The notes under the pieces were generated by a model, which saw only the letters and a list, made by a program, of their open reading frames with translations, was not told the DNA's origin and searched no databases. This document shows positions 12,399-23,624 of a DNA stretch of 64,000 nt, one piece after another; within the stretch, counting starts at the first letter, position 1; the number at the start of each line of letters is the position of its first letter. The translations under genes were made by a program, and so were the position numbers. The stretch is from assembly GCA_036365145.1 (NCBI GenBank), contig JAEOAD010000005.1:1116001-1180000 (forward strand). Direction: 5' to 3'. The stretch comes from Orientallactaga sibirica. Its lineage: Eukaryota > Chordata > Mammalia > Rodentia > Dipodidae.

Positions 12399-12775
12399 TG
12401 TAGTAGTTTGAATGGCTGGCCCCCAATATTTTCAGGACTTTGTTAAAGTTTGTAATTTAGCTCTGTAGTCACCTGGCTGGAGGAGGCGTCACTGGGTGGA
12501 TCCTACGGTCTAGCCCTAAGGTGTGGGGGTGGATTTGAAATTACAGTCTAAACATATGCAAGGTGCTGGAGCTTTGCCTGGAGTTCCTGAGGTATGCTGG
12601 GTGGTGTGGGTTTTGGCTTTTGGTGGTGGCTTTTTTGGTGGACCTGTGGAACTAGCCCAGCTTCTTCTGCCATTGTGGAACTTCCACTGGATCTGTTAGC
12701 TTCAATAAACATCCCTCCTCCATAACTGTGCCTGGTCTGCAGGCTCATCTCAGCGACCTGAGGCTGTCTAGTACA
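12399..12775 (+). mobile_element. Solo ERVL-MaLR-type LTR, nested
   Basis: A 377-bp LTR starting TGTAGTAGTTTGAATGG and ending GTACA. The flanking pentamers GTGAT (12394-12398) and GTGAC (12776-12780) match at 4 of 5 positions. It shares blocks with the 43827 LTR ('cttcaataaa', 'ataactgtgcctggtctg', 'ctcatctcagcgacctgagg'). It interrupts an older LTR. Confidence 0.8.
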
Positions 12776-12789
12776 GTGACAAAGCTGAC

Positions 12790-15020
12790 CCACACAATTA
12801 CATACTCAGCTTTTAATATATTCACTATCTCCATATTTCCCTACTATATTTGCTTTTGACTGTGTTCAGTTTTCCTCTTCAGTTGTACCTCATTTATTAA
12901 ACTTGCTTGTTTCTATATTTATATTTACATGTGATATCTTATTCCTTATTTTTTTAAAATTTCTCTCTCTTTGCCAGATTCTCCTGTGGTATCCCGAGCC
13001 CATCACTAAACAAACCTTGTCATTTCCTGGGTTGGGCATGCTCAGGTGTAGAGTTTTATATATTGAATACTTAAAGTTGTTTTAATGATTACAAGAGAGG
13101 AGGGGGTGGAGGGAGAGACACTTTCTCCCTTCCAACCCAAGTGCAGGAAGATTCGTACACACGTTCCGCTTTCTCCCTGTGCTCTCAGAGACGCAGATAT
13201 TCCAGGCTCCCTGTGGTTGTAGGTTCCTCCCTTCCCTCCCTGTCTGCGGGACAGTTTGTTTGCTGTTTGAGCACACCCAGAAAATACATCTTGAGAGAAA
13301 TTTTGGATTATCTACTCTGTCTCCCCTTGTAAATATTGAGAAGCAGAAGTATCTCATGCCTCTTAGTTATTTAGATACATTTTCTCTAAATATATAGCAC
13401 TACCTAGAAATAAACCTTTTTTTTTTAACATTTGGAATTGATTCCTATTGTAAAGAAGCCCATGACAATAAAATAAACTGCTAATGAAGATATATTTAAG
13501 CATAAAGCTTCAGAGAGGATTTATTAAATTTAAAATAAACACATTATACCTTTACATAACCACAGTAAAATATGTTGATGTTTTAAAATTGGTGATTTTA
13601 GGACATATTAAGAACCCTCATTATAATTGTAAATATACAATGTAAGCTAGAAAACTTCTTTTCTACAGAGCATGAAAGGAAATAGATTGGAAAGAAAGTA
13701 ATTTAGCATTTGAATACAGATTTTTTTTCTTTTTGATGAATCTGCTTCCTCTATTTTTGTGCCTTCCTATATTTTGCTTCTTCTGTTCAAATCACTCCCC
13801 TACACACTTAAAAAGATCTCTCTAAAAAAGAGCCTGACTCAGCAGTTTCTCTGCTGGGTGGTTTTGAATGATGGGCACATGGCTGTATGTGGCCACCCAG
13901 AAGCAAAGGAATCATGGGGCACAGTAGGAATTCATGCCGTCCTCCTCTTAAGACATTTTTATCCTCGCCCGTTAATTCTTCTTACACCATTCTCATGTTG
14001 ACAGGCATCACAGAAACCTCTACAAATATCAGAATTGATTCACAGGCAGTTCATCTCACCAAGATCATTCATGGGGTTGCTACTACTGTCATATTTTAAA
14101 ATGCATGTGTATTTAAAAGTTGTCTAATAATGTATGTAATTCATTAGTTTCAGAATAATTCATAAGACATACAGGCTAGATTTTAATAATAGTAATCAAC
14201 AACAACAACAAAAAACATGCCATTGTGACCCGGGCACAGTAATGAAACTCAGTGTGTACTCAGTTATAACAAATTCCTGAGATTACATGATAATCCCATT
14301 CAAACACAGTTTCTCTGAGAGGCTCAGCTCCTCCTCTGAGGCCTTCTGGGATTTACAACCACACCATCTGCAGTGATGTTTTGCCCTGCCTCTTGCTTCT
14401 CTCTCAATAACTGCCCCCACATGCACACATTCACAAACTCCTAAGTATAACATGCAGAAATACCTCAGCAGGCTCATATCAAATACACCCCAGCACACAC
14501 ATATGTGACCTGTTGTATAGTAAGAACTATTTTTATATACTTTCTTTTTATCTGACTTGAAAGAAATAAGTCACATGCTGTCATTCTGTTTCTAACCATG
14601 TTCCGCATATGGATGATCTGATCAGTGGCAAACGCTCCAATCCTCCTGAAAGATGTTTGGAGAAGTTGAGGCACATATAACTTATGATTGAACACCAGCT
14701 GTTAATTCTACAACTAACTTCTAGGGGATCTGAAATTATGATAATTTATAGTTTTTATTATTGAAAACTTCAGATTTAAGTTAAACTTCAATATTTAGAG
14801 ACTTATGTGAGCATCTGTACTTTTCACTATCTCTGAACAAGCAATCCGATGACATTTTCTATTTTAACTAAATTATTTTGGAGTGTTTAGCCATATTATA
14901 TACAGTGATCCTTAAAACTAATAATTTTAGATTTAGCTAACACATTTCAATTTTAACATTCAATTTTTAATTATAGATTATTTTTGACTCTAAGTATTTG
15001 GAAAGAAAAGGGTTAGTGTC
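12790..15020. other. Intron, nothing firm
   Basis: Mostly unique sequence. Short frames at 13082-13397 and 13759-14099 are not recognisable. A Dip head remnant ('gagccatctctccggccc') sits at 15028-15050. Confidence 0.4.
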
Positions 15021-15173
15021 TTTGACTTCTGAGCCATCTCTCCGGCCCCCAAGCCTAATACATTTTATACTAATAATGACACACCCACCAAGAGCAAAAG
15101 CTGATAAGCACAAATCCTCAAGGATAAATTAAATTAAATATTTTCTACTTGAAAAAAATAATTATAAAACATC

Positions 15174-15391
15174 TTTTTTTTATTTATTTATTTATGAGAG
15201 AGAGAATTGGCACTCCAGAGCCTTAACCACTGAAATCAGACTCCAGAAGCATGTGCCACCTTGTGCGCGTGTGTCACCTTGTATGCATGTGTCACCTTGT
15301 GCATCTGGCTTACGTGGGTTCTGGGGAGTGGAACCTGGGTCTTTAGGCCTTGCAGGCAAGCACCTTAACTGCTAAGCCATCTCTCCAGCCC
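15174..15391 (-). mobile_element. Dip SINE with internal triplication
   Basis: Reverse copy ending 'taagccatctctccagccc'. Inside, an ~18-20-base unit 'caccttgtgcgcgtgtgt' occurs as three successive variants (15257-15310), an expansion not seen in the other copies. Confidence 0.85.
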
Positions 15392-16086
15392 TAAAAATAT
15401 CTGTCTTTTGTTAAATATTTTTTATTTTTATTTTAAGTTAACGTGACTGAATTAAAATATCTAAAACTCATTAGGATTTTTATAAGCAAAATGCAGAACT
15501 ATAAATACTATTTCTATAAATACTATTGCAGTGAATAGGAACACCTCGTTTTACTTTCATGATATATTCGTGTATTTTTTCTGATAATTTAGTGGACTAG
15601 AATAAGTATAGGTAAACTTCTCCAGAAATCACTTTCATCTGCTTAAAATCTGATGCCTCAAAATAGCAGTGGCCTTTCTTCTTCTTTCAGCTATTAGATA
15701 CTTCCATTCCCAGTGGAAAGGGAGCCAAGAGGTGATGAGAAAGCAGAGGGGAGAAAGGCAAGCACACAATCAAGTGGAAAGGAAGCTATGGTGAGAGACG
15801 ACCCAGAGGAGGGAGAAAGGAAGGGAAAACAAAACACGTTGATTTGAAACTCAACATAATTAAACATAGTACTTTAAAAATATTTTTATTTATTTATTAT
15901 TTGAGAGATACTGAGAGGGAAAGTATGGGTGCATTAGGCTTCACAGGCAAGCACCTTAACTGCTAAGCCATCTTTCCAGCCCTAAAAAAAAAAAAAAAAA
16001 AATCTTTTTTTAAAATATACTTTTATTTTTATTTTAAGTTAATGTGACTGAATTAAAATATCTGATACTCATGAGGAATTTTATAT
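15340..16086. repeat. Local duplication of SINE head plus flank
   Basis: 15340-15482 and 15940-16086 share a Dip 5' end, an A/T spacer and 'ttttaagttaacgtgactga' with 'attaaaatatct', in the same order, about 600 bases apart. The second copy carries a poly(A) run (15986-16003). Confidence 0.75.
15876..15982 (-). mobile_element. Dip SINE, internally deleted
   Basis: The tail end (TTTATTTATTATTTGAG) joins directly to the head end ('caggcaagcaccttaactgc'), so roughly the middle 110 bases are missing. It lies at the edge of a local duplication. Confidence 0.75.
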
Positions 16087-16089
16087 TGA

Positions 16090-17190
16090 TTCCAATAACA
16101 TGTTTGGTACAATATGAAAAGACAAGCCTAAGACAGGTACCCATGAAAGCTATAAATACAAAGGCATTCATTCTGATGCCCCACAGTAGATCTGTAATTC
16201 ACCATCAATGTAGCAGCAGTCTTTAAGATGCTACAATATTAGGAAAGATGGTGTCTATTTATGCCTTAATTACTTACACATGGTTAGGGGATTGGAATTA
16301 CATTTGGATGGCTGCATGGGCTAATGAGTAGAATTTTAAATGTGGTGACTGCTATTTTGTTCACAGGTCAACATTTACACACCTCTTTCATCTTTAAGTC
16401 AGGATGGATGGATGAGCTCATTACTTAAAAGAGAGAGAAAACAGGAAAAGGAACAAAAGAAAAGCCACTTTCTCCTGTGTCCTTATCAGTCTTGTCCACA
16501 AAGCCACTATTAGCTCTAACCCTGTCGGCTGAATAACTTGTGGACCTGGTAGTTTACCCTTAACAGTCCTGTCCTGGCAGTCTGTGAACTGCTCTGGGTG
16601 ATTTGGCTGCCTACCTGCAGGAGGGACAGTCAGCAAGTGAGAGGAGTAGCCATTGCCTGAAATTTGAAAAGCAGGCCATAGTCAGTCCTAAGCTATGTCA
16701 CCAGAGAATGGGAGGAGGGATGAGGTGCAGGAGGAAGAGGAGCAGCACAGAGGGATGGTGAGGAGCAGGGAACAAGCCCAGCTTCCTCCTGGCTTAGGAC
16801 TGTTCCGAGCCAAGAGCAGAATATGACCTGCTTTCTGCACCCTACCTCCCAAAGCTTAGGTCACGTTTTCAGCACATATTACTGACAAAGAAGGCCTGGA
16901 GACTCAGATCCGAAATTAGAACACCTGGTTTGGTGGAGCTAACACATAAGGAACTGAGAAAGGCAAATCAGTAAATATAAGGACCAGTCATGCTGTTAGA
17001 TAAACATCAGCAATAACCAAAACATGACCACCATGTAGATTCCAAGACGCTGAGGGGTGGAAGAAAAGGATGAAAATATGGCCAAGGTATCCAACCTTCT
17101 AGAGTAGATTAAAACCCAGTGTCCTTTCTGAAGTAGGGCTGATGCAAGACCAAGTTTCAAACACACCTTCTTGTGAGAACATTATGCCTG
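16090..17190. other. Intron, nothing recognised
   Basis: Contains a purine-rich stretch (16705-16770) but no known repeat or gene. Confidence 0.4.
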
Positions 17191-17192
17191 TC

Positions 17193-17287
17193 GAGGAGAG
17201 GAGAGGAGAGGAGAGGAGAGGAGAGGAGAGGAGAGGAGAGGAGAGGAGAGGAGAGGAGAGGAGAGGAGAGGAGAGGAGAGGAGAGAG
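17193..17287. repeat. (GAGGA)n pentamer microsatellite
   Basis: About 19 uninterrupted five-base units, pure purine on the plus strand. It keeps both strands open, so long spurious frames cross it. Confidence 0.95.
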
Positions 17288-17920
17288 ATATCATTTCATC
17301 CGCTTGGGCTGTGTAGAACACCATGGGCTTTCTTTTGTCCTCGCTGGCTGGCATCCCGTCAAAGGAGCACTGCTTCCTTAGAGGAAGTGCCATGCTGGAA
17401 GGCATCGCCCACCTGCATCCTCGAATTCTGACCTGCAGGGTCATCCTCCATTCTGCAAGTGAGTTTGTGGCCCCGACGTCAAGGTTTTCTTTTTTCAAGT
17501 GGCCATATTTATCCCAGTGTTCTAGAATCTTAACCCCAGTGTGTCAGAAACAAAGTCCAGTTGGTCCTCTACCCTTGGTGCCACCTTAGGCCTGCCACTC
17601 TTTAGATGTGCCCTACCAGGAGCCTCCCTGCCCTGCTTGCCCCACAGAGGCTGCATGGAAGGAGCCACAAAGTCTGTCACCCCCACTCATGTACTATTTC
17701 TGCAGACCTTTATTTCATATTTTGTTTTTGCTCTCACCATGTCTCACATGTCCTTACTAATCAGTATCAACCTCTTTGAGAACTTATTTATTCGTTTGAC
17801 CTTTTCATCTATACATTTGATTTTGACATTTCCCTCTTCAGAAATGACCAAATGACTACCTATTTCTTATCACAGTGGTTTAATTAAATTAATTGATTCT
17901 TATATATTTAATTTAGATTT

Positions 17921-17996
17921 GTGGTGCTCAGAATTGAACCTAGGGTTTTTTTTCATGCTAGCTAAATGTTTTATCACTGAGCTATGTGATCAGCAA
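17921..17996 (-). mobile_element. ID-like SINE remnant
   Basis: 'gtggtgctcagaattgaacc' and 'tatcactgagctatgtgatc' are the reverse ID head. Confidence 0.55.
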
Positions 17997-17997
17997 A

Positions 17998-17998
17998 T

Positions 17999-18033
<35 letters not shown>

Positions 18034-18221
18034 TTTTTTATTTACAGAGAAAGAGGGAGAGAGAGAGAGAATGGGCACGCCAGGGCCTCTACCCACTGCA
18101 AACGAACTCCAGACGTGTATGCCCCCTTGTGCATCTGGCTAACATGGGTCCTGGGAAATCAAACCGGGGTCCTTTGGCTTTGTAGGCAGATGCCTTAACC
18201 GCTAAGCCACTCCTCCAGCCC
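17998..18221 (-). mobile_element. Dip SINE with expanded TTTA tail
   Basis: The reverse poly(A) tail has expanded into (TTTA)n at 18000-18036. The copy ends 'ctaagccactcctccagccc'. It directly abuts an ID-like remnant. Confidence 0.85.
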
Positions 18222-18235
18222 AAATTTTTAAATTT

Positions 18236-18320
18236 ATTTTTGAGACAGTGCCTAGGCTCCTTCATGCAATCTTCCTGTCTCAATCACCCATGGAGCTGGG
18301 ATTATAGGACTGTGGTTTCC
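18236..18320 (-). mobile_element. B1-like remnant
   Basis: 'tttttgagacagtgcctagg' and 'catggagctgggattatagg' resemble a reverse B1 with the middle lost. Confidence 0.5.
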
Positions 18321-18329
18321 ACATCTCTG

Positions 18330-20030
18330 TACATAAGAACAAGCCTCCTACAAAAGATGCTTCATGAAATATCCCAGCTAGCCATCGTTTACTACGTGTG
18401 AAGTTCAGTATGCCAGACAGGAACATAAAGAGAGTAGTACTCTTTTACTCATAATGGTTTGCTGGATAATCGACATTCAGTGGACTCTTTTAGACAGAAC
18501 AGAATGTTGCTTGAAAATCATTGATTTATGCCAAAGAATTACAGACTGTCTTGGATTATATATCCTTAATATTTACCTACGTAGGCTTTTTCAGACACTC
18601 TGTGTATTTACACTCCACACTGCAAACTCATTGATCAGTCACCATTTTACAGATATTTTGAGATCCATTCACTTGTGTCTCAACCAGGCCTCACTTACCT
18701 GTACAGGAGCAATCCCACATGTGTGCTTGTCATACTGCTTCACTCTGTGTCTCAGTGCACAGAAACCGACCTTCTCTCCACACTTTCTGCACTTCTTCCT
18801 GAATCTCTCCCGCATATTGTTTAGTAACTGGCTTCACATCTGTTTCTCTGAGATGCTGGTGGAAGCTGTTAATTATGTCTTCATTCTTTTCTGTCCATAC
18901 CTAGCATAGTCTTTCTGGCTATAGTAATCAGTAACAAATATTTGTGGATAGTTTAACATTAGAATTATTAAAATTAGAAAAAGTAGTTTCAATTATATAT
19001 ATAATTAAAAGTGTTTTATATCATGAGATTACAATTCACATGTTGAGTATATTGATAAAAAATGACTGCAAACAAGGAGACATATAAAATGTTTTTAAAA
19101 GTCAATAGTTGTTGCCTTCAAACAATGTGGGATCTTATATTGGATGTTAAATTTTCTTCTGATCATTTTAGCTTACAGTCAGTGAATTTGAGACATTTTA
19201 GAATGCTTCCTCTCTGGCCTCTTCACTCTGTCTGATCACTACACAAATGTACTGTGAACCCCTGTACAAATCACAGCCCATAACTGCATTGCATTCAGGT
19301 GACAATAAGGTCAACTAGTATTTGGACTAAGTAGTGCTAAAGTAATGGAAATATGTTAAAAATGATTCACTTTTTGTTTTGGTTGGGTGATAGTTGTCAG
19401 ATTTATAATAATAAATTTTTAGAAAAGTGACTCATGAAGAATGTCCACAGCCATTTCTTCACTAAATATTAGTGACAAAACACATAGTAAATATATGTAT
19501 TGAATGTCTGGTAAACACCATGTCCTAAAAATGCAACATGGACTAATCCACCCTCCCTCTAAGAAACATGTGTTTCTTTTCTACTGGAGAGCAAGGGGCT
19601 CAGTGATGCCCTGCAGGCGTCTGCTTTGTAGCTGAGGCTGCAGAGCTCCGTGGATAGATCGGAGATAGTGAATTCCAGGTTAGCCTGGGCTAGAGCAAGC
19701 CATTAAGAAGAACTTGAATGCTTCAGGTTTGGATGGTGATCTAGTGAGAACACTGATTTAGTTAGAAAAACGTGGCTCTGTTATATGTCAGAATGACTAT
19801 AAGAAAAGAATGGGTGTGAGGCTTCTGGCTAAAGGTTATGTTAGTAGTTTAAGAAGAGTTATCAAGAACCTGATTTGGGTTTAACAGAAAAAGACAATTG
19901 TAGTACAATTATTTTGATCAATATTACAGATGAGAATTCTGATAAATATAATTATGATATGAATGAATTGGCAATTTGAAGACCACCTGAAAGGTGACAA
20001 TGGTATTGTAGAAATCAGGAGCAGTAAGTA
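18330..20030. other. Intron, nothing recognised
   Basis: Holds a 151-residue open frame (18454-18909) without recognisable domains or coding-like composition. Confidence 0.4.
19600..19710 (+). mobile_element. B1-like remnant, plus strand
   Basis: 'gctgaggctgcagagctccg' and 'tccaggttagcctgggctag' suggest a degraded forward B1. Confidence 0.4.
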
Positions 20031-20048
20031 TATTGTTCCATTTTTTTA

Positions 20049-20303
20049 GGCCTGGAGAGATGGCTTAGTGGTTAAGGCACTTGTCTGCAAAGCCTAAGAA
20101 TGTATGTTTGAATCTCCAGGTCCCATGTAGCCAGACACAAAAGTGATGCAAGTATGCAATGTAGCACATGCACACGTGGGCACATGTGCCTGGAGTTTAT
20201 TCACAGCAGCTGAAAGGCCCTAGTGCTCCCATCCTTTCTCCCTCTCTCTCTCTTTCTCACTCTGCCTTTTTCTCTCTGTCTCTCAAAAATAAAATTAAAA
20301 AAA
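20049..20303 (+). mobile_element. Dip SINE, plus half of a tail-to-tail pair
   Basis: ggcctggagagatggcttag to an A-rich tail. The body has extra sequence ('gcacatgcacacgtgggcac') compared with other copies. It is joined at its tail to a minus copy. Confidence 0.85.
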
Positions 20304-20462
20304 TTATTTATTTGCAAGGAGAGAAAGAGAGTGAAAGAGAGGGAGAAAGAGAAAGAGAGAACAATTTTGTGCATCTGGTTTTATGTGGGTACTGGGAAAT
20401 AGAACCCAGCCTGTCAAGCTTTGCAAAAAGCACCTTTAACCACCAAATCATCTGCCCAGCCC
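20304..20462 (-). mobile_element. Dip SINE, minus half of a tail-to-tail pair
   Basis: From 'ttatttatttgcaaggag' to 'aaatcatctgcccagccc', lacking about 50 middle bases. The flanks of the whole pair, 20033-20047 and 20463-20477, match at about 12 of 15 positions. Confidence 0.8.
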
Positions 20463-20570
20463 TTGTTTCATTTTGTATTGAGAAATTTAATATATTAACA
20501 TAATATAGCTGGTTTTAGTCCCCTCCCTTTACTCTCCCTTGTCTCCCTCTCGCACACAATATGTATATAT

Positions 20571-20713
20571 GTGTGTATTTATTTGCAAGTTGAGAAAGCC
20601 ATAGAAAGATAGAGATAGATAGACAGACAGACAAAAGACATGTCAGGGCATAGTGCCACTGCAAATGAACTCCAGATGTGTGTACCTAACTGCTGAGCCA
20701 TCTCTCCAGGCCT
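20571..20713 (-). mobile_element. Dip SINE, internally deleted
   Basis: 'tgtatttatttgcaagttg' to 'gagccatctctccaggcc'. The segment between the 'gtgtgtacc' body and the head is missing. Confidence 0.75.
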
Positions 20714-20897
20714 CTTACCCCTTTTACCAAACCCTTGTTCTTCTCAAGTAGTGCCTCCTCTGTTCTGATGTCTCATTCTTATCTTCTTTGTCACCACTGG
20801 CCAGGGAATCTTCTTTCTGGAAATATCCAGAAAACTCAAACCTTATCAGAGTGCTGAAAATAAAAGCCTGTTGGGAGGAGGTCAACACTACATGAGA

Positions 20898-21052
20898 TTT
20901 TTTTTTCTCGTTTTGTTCGAGGAAGGGCCTCTCGCTAGCCCAGGCTGATCTGGCATTTACTATGTACTCTCAGGTGGTCTTGGATTGCCAGCAATCCTCC
21001 TTCCTGTGCCTTCCAGGTGCTCACATTAAAGGCTTGGACTACCAGGACCGGC
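20898..21052 (-). mobile_element. B1 SINE
   Basis: 'ttttgttcgaggaagggcc' to 'accaggaccggc'. 'tacatgaga' and 'tacatgagg' flank it. Confidence 0.8.
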
Positions 21053-21380
21053 TTACATGAGGAATTTCTAACATGTCCCCCAAGACTCAGAGATCACTGT
21101 GGAAGTGAGGGCAGAAGGAGTCTAAGGCCACAGGTAGACTACGGGGAGTATACTGCTGCAATGAATTGGCTATACTGTATCCATCAACATTATGTTTCAG
21201 TTTTTAGGGAATACAAGCTGCAGAGTTCTCATACTGCATTAAGAAAATAACATTGTTCTTTTCATGATATAGTGGAAAAACTTGGTTTCAGATCTTTGAA
21301 TCTGCTCTATATGAGATTTAGTGGTGGAAACATAATAGAATGGATAAAAACAATAATGACAGTTATGTAAAATTCTTTCT

Positions 21381-21578
21381 GGGGCTAGAGAGGTGGCTCA
21401 GCAGTTAAAGTGCTTGCCTTCAAAACCTAACAACCTGAGTTCAATTCCTCAGTAACCACATAAAGCTAGTTGCACAAAATGGCTCATGCATCTGGAGTTT
21501 GCTGCCACTAGAGGCTGTGGCATGCCCATTATCTCTCTGTCTCTATCTGCCTGCAAATAAATAAATAAAAATATTTAA
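21381..21578 (+). mobile_element. Dip SINE
   Basis: ggggctagagaggtggctca to (AAATA)n. The flanks 'aaaattctttct' and 'aaaatttctttcta' form the target duplication. Confidence 0.85.
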
Positions 21579-21794
21579 AATTTCTTTCTAAAAGGAAGCA
21601 AATTATAATTTGCAGCAATCTCAAAAGGACTTAATCTACAATTAAGCAAAGAAAGAAATACAATAGGGAAATGACAGAAAAACACAAACTACAACATTTT
21701 AAGCAGAAAATGGTGGACTTCACTGACAAATTTTACCCAGGGAATATCTACTTCTTTAATATGTGTTTTGGCTTAAATATATATTTAGAAAACA

Positions 21795-21893
21795 AAAAAT
21801 GGATTATATGGTATCTTAAGACAAAGTATTTATAATACATGTAAAAATGGATTATATGGTATCTTAAGACAAAGTATGTATAATACATGTAAA
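21795..21893. repeat. 48-bp tandem duplication
   Basis: The units at 21795-21842 and 21843-21890 differ at one base (T versus G in 'aaagtat(t/g)tata'). A few bases of a third unit follow. No retroelement features. Confidence 0.95.
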
Positions 21894-22494
21894 TGTGCTT
21901 AATTTTTGAAGATAGCACATAAAAATGATTTCATCAATTCACTTTATATTTGAGTGATAAATACCAGCCACTGCCAAGAAATGATTTGTCTTTATAATTA
22001 ATTATTTATATTAAATGTAAACTTATTTTGGTTTGCAACTTGATAGATTTTCTTTAGCCAGTTCTTCTATCAGCCAAGCATTTCTGAAGTTCATTATCTC
22101 ACTCTTCAAATTATTTCTGTATTAAACCCAGCTCCAAAAATATTATTTGTGAGTACAACTAAAATCCAATTATTTTGGCTAACTCCTGAACTTTTTATAA
22201 TAGTTTTCTATTTCTATGCATACAGTCTGGAATATGTTGCATGACCTCATGATAAGATCTATTATATTCATTTTGATTGGCTAAAGTACTTTACAAAACT
22301 TTAATGTTTTTAAGTCATAAGAATAACCTACCAGGTTACATGATTTGATTTAGAAGGGATAAGTATCTCAGTCCTAATTTAGGAGCTATTGCAGAAGTGA
22401 AATAGCAATAAATTCATGTCTAGATACCCTGAAAATATAGAACTGAAAGCACCTAATGGTATGTTAAATAGGATTTCTTTTTTCTTATTCATTT

Positions 22495-22570
22495 TACATA
22501 CTAGAACTTGAATGAGAGTCTTGATCATGCTAAGCAATCTTTCTTTTACTGAGTTGTGCCCCAGTCCCTA
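22495..22570 (-). mobile_element. ID-like SINE remnant
   Basis: 'catgctaagcaatctttc' then 'actgagttgtgccccagtcc' resembles a reverse ID head. Confidence 0.45.
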
Positions 22571-22909
22571 AGTAATAGCATTTTGCAGGGGACTAAATTA
22601 GCAATGAATTGAACTGGAAGATCAAAGGAAATATGAAGAGTTATAGGAACAACTGCTCAGTATATTTGCTTAGCTTTCTTCTATGAGGAACTTCAGTGAG
22701 CTTTAACATGATGATATTCAGTGTAAATATACAAGTGGAGCTTGCAAAGCTAGCCTGCATGAACTTATTAAGCAGTGTGGAATCACCACTTCTGTCCTAC
22801 AGCAGCATCACCACTGCTGACTCCCATTACATACTGTAACAGTTAATGTTTTGTAGAGGCTATAGAAGCTTCCTGGTTGTTAACTCATCCACTCTTCCAA
22901 ACAACCCTG

Positions 22910-23115
22910 GAGCCTGCCATGGCTCAGGCAACAGTACTGGAGAGGGGATTGGAAGAGCCACAGAGTGGGTAGGAATAACCTGAGGCAAGATCCCGCCTCT
23001 CTCCTTACCCAACAGGGACTGACTGAGGCCTTCATGACCTCACAGTATGTGCTGTAACCCTACTGAGGAGGGCCCTGTGAAGATGGGAGCAGGGGTGAAG
23101 GGATAAGAGTATTAC
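22910..23115 (+). mobile_element. Possible diverged L1 3' UTR
   Basis: It shares the block order of the other L1 3' ends here (agagccacagagtggg, gcctctctcc, acctcacagtatg, gaggagggccctgtgaag, agcaggggtgaaggga), but with considerable divergence. GC content is higher than its surroundings. Assignment is by pattern only. Confidence 0.4.
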
Positions 23116-23398
23116 ATAACTCTTGCTATATTAACAAAATATTTTGAATGTCGAACTGGAGAAAAAATATTAGGCATGTTTTTCATTTATTTTTCCCACT
23201 GTGCTCAAATATATTTTTACATTTGTTTTCCTGTGAGTTTAAAAGATGGTAATCATTTGTTTATTAATTCTGTTCTCTATAAGGTATTCTATAATAAGTT
23301 AATATAAATTATGTTAATTGTCTGCAAATAAACAGTAATCTTCTGTATTTGTGCTATCAACCCTGAAATGTATACCATGTATATTTTTAGAAACTGTT

Positions 23399-23618
23399 TT
23401 TTAAATGTTTGTATTTATTTATTTATTTGTGTGAGTGAGGAAGAGGAAGATAGACAGAAAGAGAGAATGGGCACGCCAGGGCCTCCAGCCACCACAAACG
23501 AACCCCAGATTCATGAGCTCCCTTGTACATCTGGCTTACATGGGTACTGGTGAATTGAACCAGGGTCCTTAGGCATCACAGGCAAATGCCTTAACTGCTA
23601 AGCCATCTCCCCAGCCCC
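23399..23618 (-). mobile_element. Dip SINE
   Basis: Reverse copy ending 'taagccatctccccagcccc'. The flanks 'tagaaactgttttt' and 'tagaaattgttttt' are the target duplication. Confidence 0.85.
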
Positions 23619-23624
23619 TAGAAA

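Noticed and set aside
17157..17498. 113-residue open frame on the minus strand
   Set aside because: It runs through the GAGGA microsatellite, which cannot contain stops in this phase; no protein resemblance.
18454..18909. 151-residue open frame, longest outside PRR16
   Set aside because: No recognisable domain, no splice or promoter context, composition typical of random AT-rich sequence.
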